Below are positions 18,671 through 21,001 of a stretch of 21,001 bases of DNA, one piece after another (position 1 is the stretch's first letter; each line of letters begins with the position of its first letter). The notes under the pieces are model-generated. The model was not told the DNA's origin. It did not search any database and was given only the letters and a program-made list of their open reading frames with translations. The translations under genes and the position numbers were made by a program. The DNA comes from Linderina pennispora (lineage: Eukaryota; Kickxellomycota; Kickxellomycetes; Kickxellales; Kickxellaceae), in contig NW_024468431.1 of assembly GCF_002104995.1 (NCBI RefSeq), forward strand, positions 1-21,001, written 5' to 3'.

Positions 18671-19240
18671 GCAACCCCATTCCCGCGTTGTTTCCACGTA
18701 GAACCCCTCGCCTCTAGGCTTCCCTTAGTGCCTTTTCTGGTGTTGTAAACCAAAAATACAATTTTGAATTGCTGCACTAACCAAACCGAGCACGCAGTAA
18801 ACCTGATGGTGACATTCGCAAACAATCGGCCCCCAGGGTCGGGTGTGCTGTGCGGAATAGCGCTGATGTGGCGTGTGCGTGTAGAAACTTGCGCACTAAT
18901 GGATATGTATGTATTGCTCATGTTTATTTGCCACCCACCCAGAGGTTGATCCGACATCGTTTCGGGTTCCTCGTCGCCCCCGCCCAACCGACCAATGCAC
19001 ATAGGCGGGCGGGGCAAATCGTGAAACGCAGCATCATCGTGCTGCATGCTGTGTGGTCCAACCACCAGATTAAAAGATAATTTCTGCGAGTGCTGTTACC
19101 CGGCGCCGTGCCCGTTTGGCCAACACTTTCAACGTCTTTTGCTGTCTGCTGCCTGCTCATTTTCTTTTCTCTCACCACGCTTTTCATTTATATCCTGCTT
19201 CTTGATATCTTTTTGTATTTCTACGCTACTTCTCCCCGTA
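18671..19240. other. RPLP2 3' region and SPX-RING upstream region
   Basis: This 570-bp gap between two co-directional genes has a CCAAT box at 18992-18996 and a pyrimidine-rich leader from about 19139 to the ATG at 19241. A T/A-rich stretch near 18748-18772 is a candidate polyadenylation region for RPLP2. Only short, unconvincing open frames are seen on either strand. Confidence 0.4.
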
Positions 19241-21001
19241 ATGAAGTTTGGCAAGACAATCGAAACCAGCGCCAAGGAGCTGCCCGAGGACTGGCAGCCA
19301 TACATTATCCAGTACAAGCTGCTGAAGAAAACATCAAGCGCATCGTGAACGAGCTCGACGACACCTTCCGCCTGCTCAACCTCGATGCCTCGGCCATATC
19401 CGACGACGCGATTCTTTTGGACTCCGAGTCTGTGCACAGCGGCGCCGCCAGCATCATGTCCCAGGAGACCACTGACCAGGCCGATAGCGCCTTGTCTGGG
19501 CCCGTGTCTACTGCTGACACTGCGGGCAAGATCGAGTATCTCATTGAGAGTAAGTAATGGCTAGAATTTTTGGCCCCTGGGTTCTAAGCCCTCGCCTCCA
19601 CAATTTTTTGTCACGGATACAAACTGTTTGAATCCCAACCATTGGGTCCCCAACCCACTCTTGCCTCCGTCCTCCACCCCCTTTTCTGCTCCCCACACCA
19701 GCGATCGCGTACGTAAGATAGGGAGAGGCAACGGAACTGGAACAATAGCCATGCTCCCTCCGCATTGAATTCCTATTTTCCAGGTTGCTTAAGAAATGGG
19801 GGGAGCGTGACATGCGCGAGAACAGGTTGATCTGTCTGCTGCATCTTTTTTCGCTCCCACACTTGCATGCATCATGCACCCACTGCCCGGATGACCCGTA
19901 TTCCAGGTCACGCTGATGCCCATGCAGCATGCTTCTAACCGGACATCTCCCTTTTGTACATAGAAGACGAGACGGCGTTGTGCATCCGGTCATCACAGTC
20001 AAGTTGCGCAGCCACCCGGTGTCGCCGCCTATCGACCCAATCGTGGAGCTGAACGACGATGGATCGGCGCCCCTCGACGAACTGTCTCTGCCGCCAACCA
20101 CACCCACGCTGGCGCAGCAAATCAGCCTCCCGGAAGCCGCCATCGTGCCCCCCACCAGCAACACCCCGCACGTTGCCGGGAACGTCGTACAGATTGAGAC
20201 AAAGCAGGACGCAACGTGACGGAAACGCAGGTGACGGTGCGGCTGCAAACCGACCAGGCGTTTTTCGACCAGCTGATTGACTACATCGAGCGGACGCGGG
20301 CGTTCGAGAAAGACTACACGCACCAGTACAACACGAATGTGCAGACGCTGGGCGTCGATTTAACTGCGGTCACGTCGCCGTTCAAGCATGATTTCGAGAT
20401 CTGGCGCGAGATCTTCCGGCTCTACATGGATGCGGATATCTGGAGCCATACTGAGGGAGACTTCCGGCCGACGAATTCGGCGCACGAGGGCCAGGAGCGG
20501 TTTACCCGCCTTTACACGGCATATCGAAAAGCTCGGTCTGCCACGCAAGTTCCGCGACAAGCTGTCGGGCAAGCTGCTGGTCAGCTTCTACAAGCTGAAC
20601 ACGGAGCTCATTTACATGAAGCTGCTGCAGGAGATGAACGAGGCGGCCACGCGGAAAATCATCAAGAAGCACGATAAGCGCACACACCTGGTGGCGAAGA
20701 CCCAGTTCCCGCAGTTCGTCGCCATCGACACCACCACGCTGACCAAGGCGCTCATCTTCACTATCCACAATGACCTGGTCGGTATTGTGCCGCAGATCGA
20801 CGACTATCTATGTCCAATGTGCCTGAACGTCGCCTGGCGTCCGCTGCGTCTCGAGTGCAACCACGTTTTCTGCTCGCGCTGCGTGGTCAAGGCATCGCGC
20901 CGCCGCATGTTCAACTGTCCCGTGTGCCGCGCAAAGGGTGCGATTTACAGGGCAGGCGTGGACAACGTCGACCAGGCACTGCTGAACTTTTTGAAACTCT
21001 A
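19241..21001 (+). CDS. SPX-RING protein, predicted E3 ubiquitin ligase (RING-14/NLA type); runs off right edge, several frame breaks
   Basis: SPX domains bind inositol pyrophosphates and sense phosphate status; SPX-RING proteins of the NLA type are E3 ligases. Exon 1 is 19241-19549; the intron is 19550-19963 (GTAAGT donor, CTAAC branch point near 19934, CATAG acceptor); exon 2 starts at 19964. The N-terminus MKFGKTIETSAKELPEDW and QYKLLKKNIKRIVNELDD (after one base is restored at 19328-19331) is the SPX start. KKHDKRTHLVAKTQFPQFV is the conserved SPX core helix. The RING is C3HC4: CPMC, then CNHVFCSRC, then CPVC, near 20809-20930. DNVDQALLNFLKL at the end matches the family C-terminus, so only a few codons are missing. 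Further frame changes are needed near 19964-19985, 20213-20218 and 20500-20522. Identity as an SPX-RING protein is strong; the target is unknown. Confidence 0.87.

Noticed and set aside
18234-18701. 155-codon plus-strand frame overlapping RPLP2
   Set aside because: It is a shifted reading of the P2 gene, Ser/Pro-rich and without similarity to known proteins.

Overview
The window looks like nuclear DNA of an early-diverging fungus. Its genes carry spliceosomal introns with GTAAGT/GTAGGT donors, CTAAC branch points and TAG acceptors. Its proteins are fungal in type: Mss51, a Yhm2-type mitochondrial carrier, an SPX-RING protein and Ski3. Two leucine-rich-repeat/F-box-like genes resemble, from memory, a large expanded family in Coemansia and other Kickxellomycotina. 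Placement in that group is an inference (about 0.6 confidence) and no species is claimed.

Layout: everything from the left edge to about 17.9 kb is on the minus strand; the last two genes are on the plus strand. From left to right: (1) N-terminal two thirds of SKI3, a TPR scaffold of the cytoplasmic RNA-decay Ski complex, running off the left edge; (2) a badly frame-broken LRR-like gene, about 2901-5442; (3) an unassigned stretch, 5443-6205; (4) ribosomal protein uS15 (RPS13), two exons; (5) a YHM2 mitochondrial citrate/oxoglutarate carrier, three exons; (6) a TMF1/Sgm1-type golgin coiled-coil protein; (7) a GA microsatellite and possible LRR remnant; (8) an intact F-box/LRR-like gene; (9) RCC1/Pim1, the Ran exchange factor, with a 13-nt first exon and a histone-H1-like basic tail; (10) MSS51, activator of COX1 translation; (11) a divergent promoter; (12) RPLP2, acidic ribosomal protein P2; (13) an SPX-RING E3 ligase gene running off the right edge.

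The genes do not form a pathway cluster. They are mostly unrelated housekeeping genes (cytosolic translation, RNA decay, mitochondrial transport and translation, Golgi, nuclear transport, phosphate sensing) with two members of a lineage-expanded LRR family between them. The two LRR-family genes appear richer in A+T and poorer in conserved motifs than the housekeeping genes.

The most striking property is the number of single-base frame breaks: about six in SKI3, one each in TMF1 and MSS51, about four in the SPX-RING gene and several in the 2.9-5.4 kb LRR gene. Protein similarity continues on both sides of each break, and several breaks fall in short homopolymers. This fits uncorrected sequencing indels better than old pseudogenes, at least for the conserved genes. 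RPS13, YHM2, RCC1, RPLP2 and the 12.5-14.2 kb gene have no breaks. I found no mobile element, tRNA, rRNA, CRISPR array or convincing new multi-gene system.
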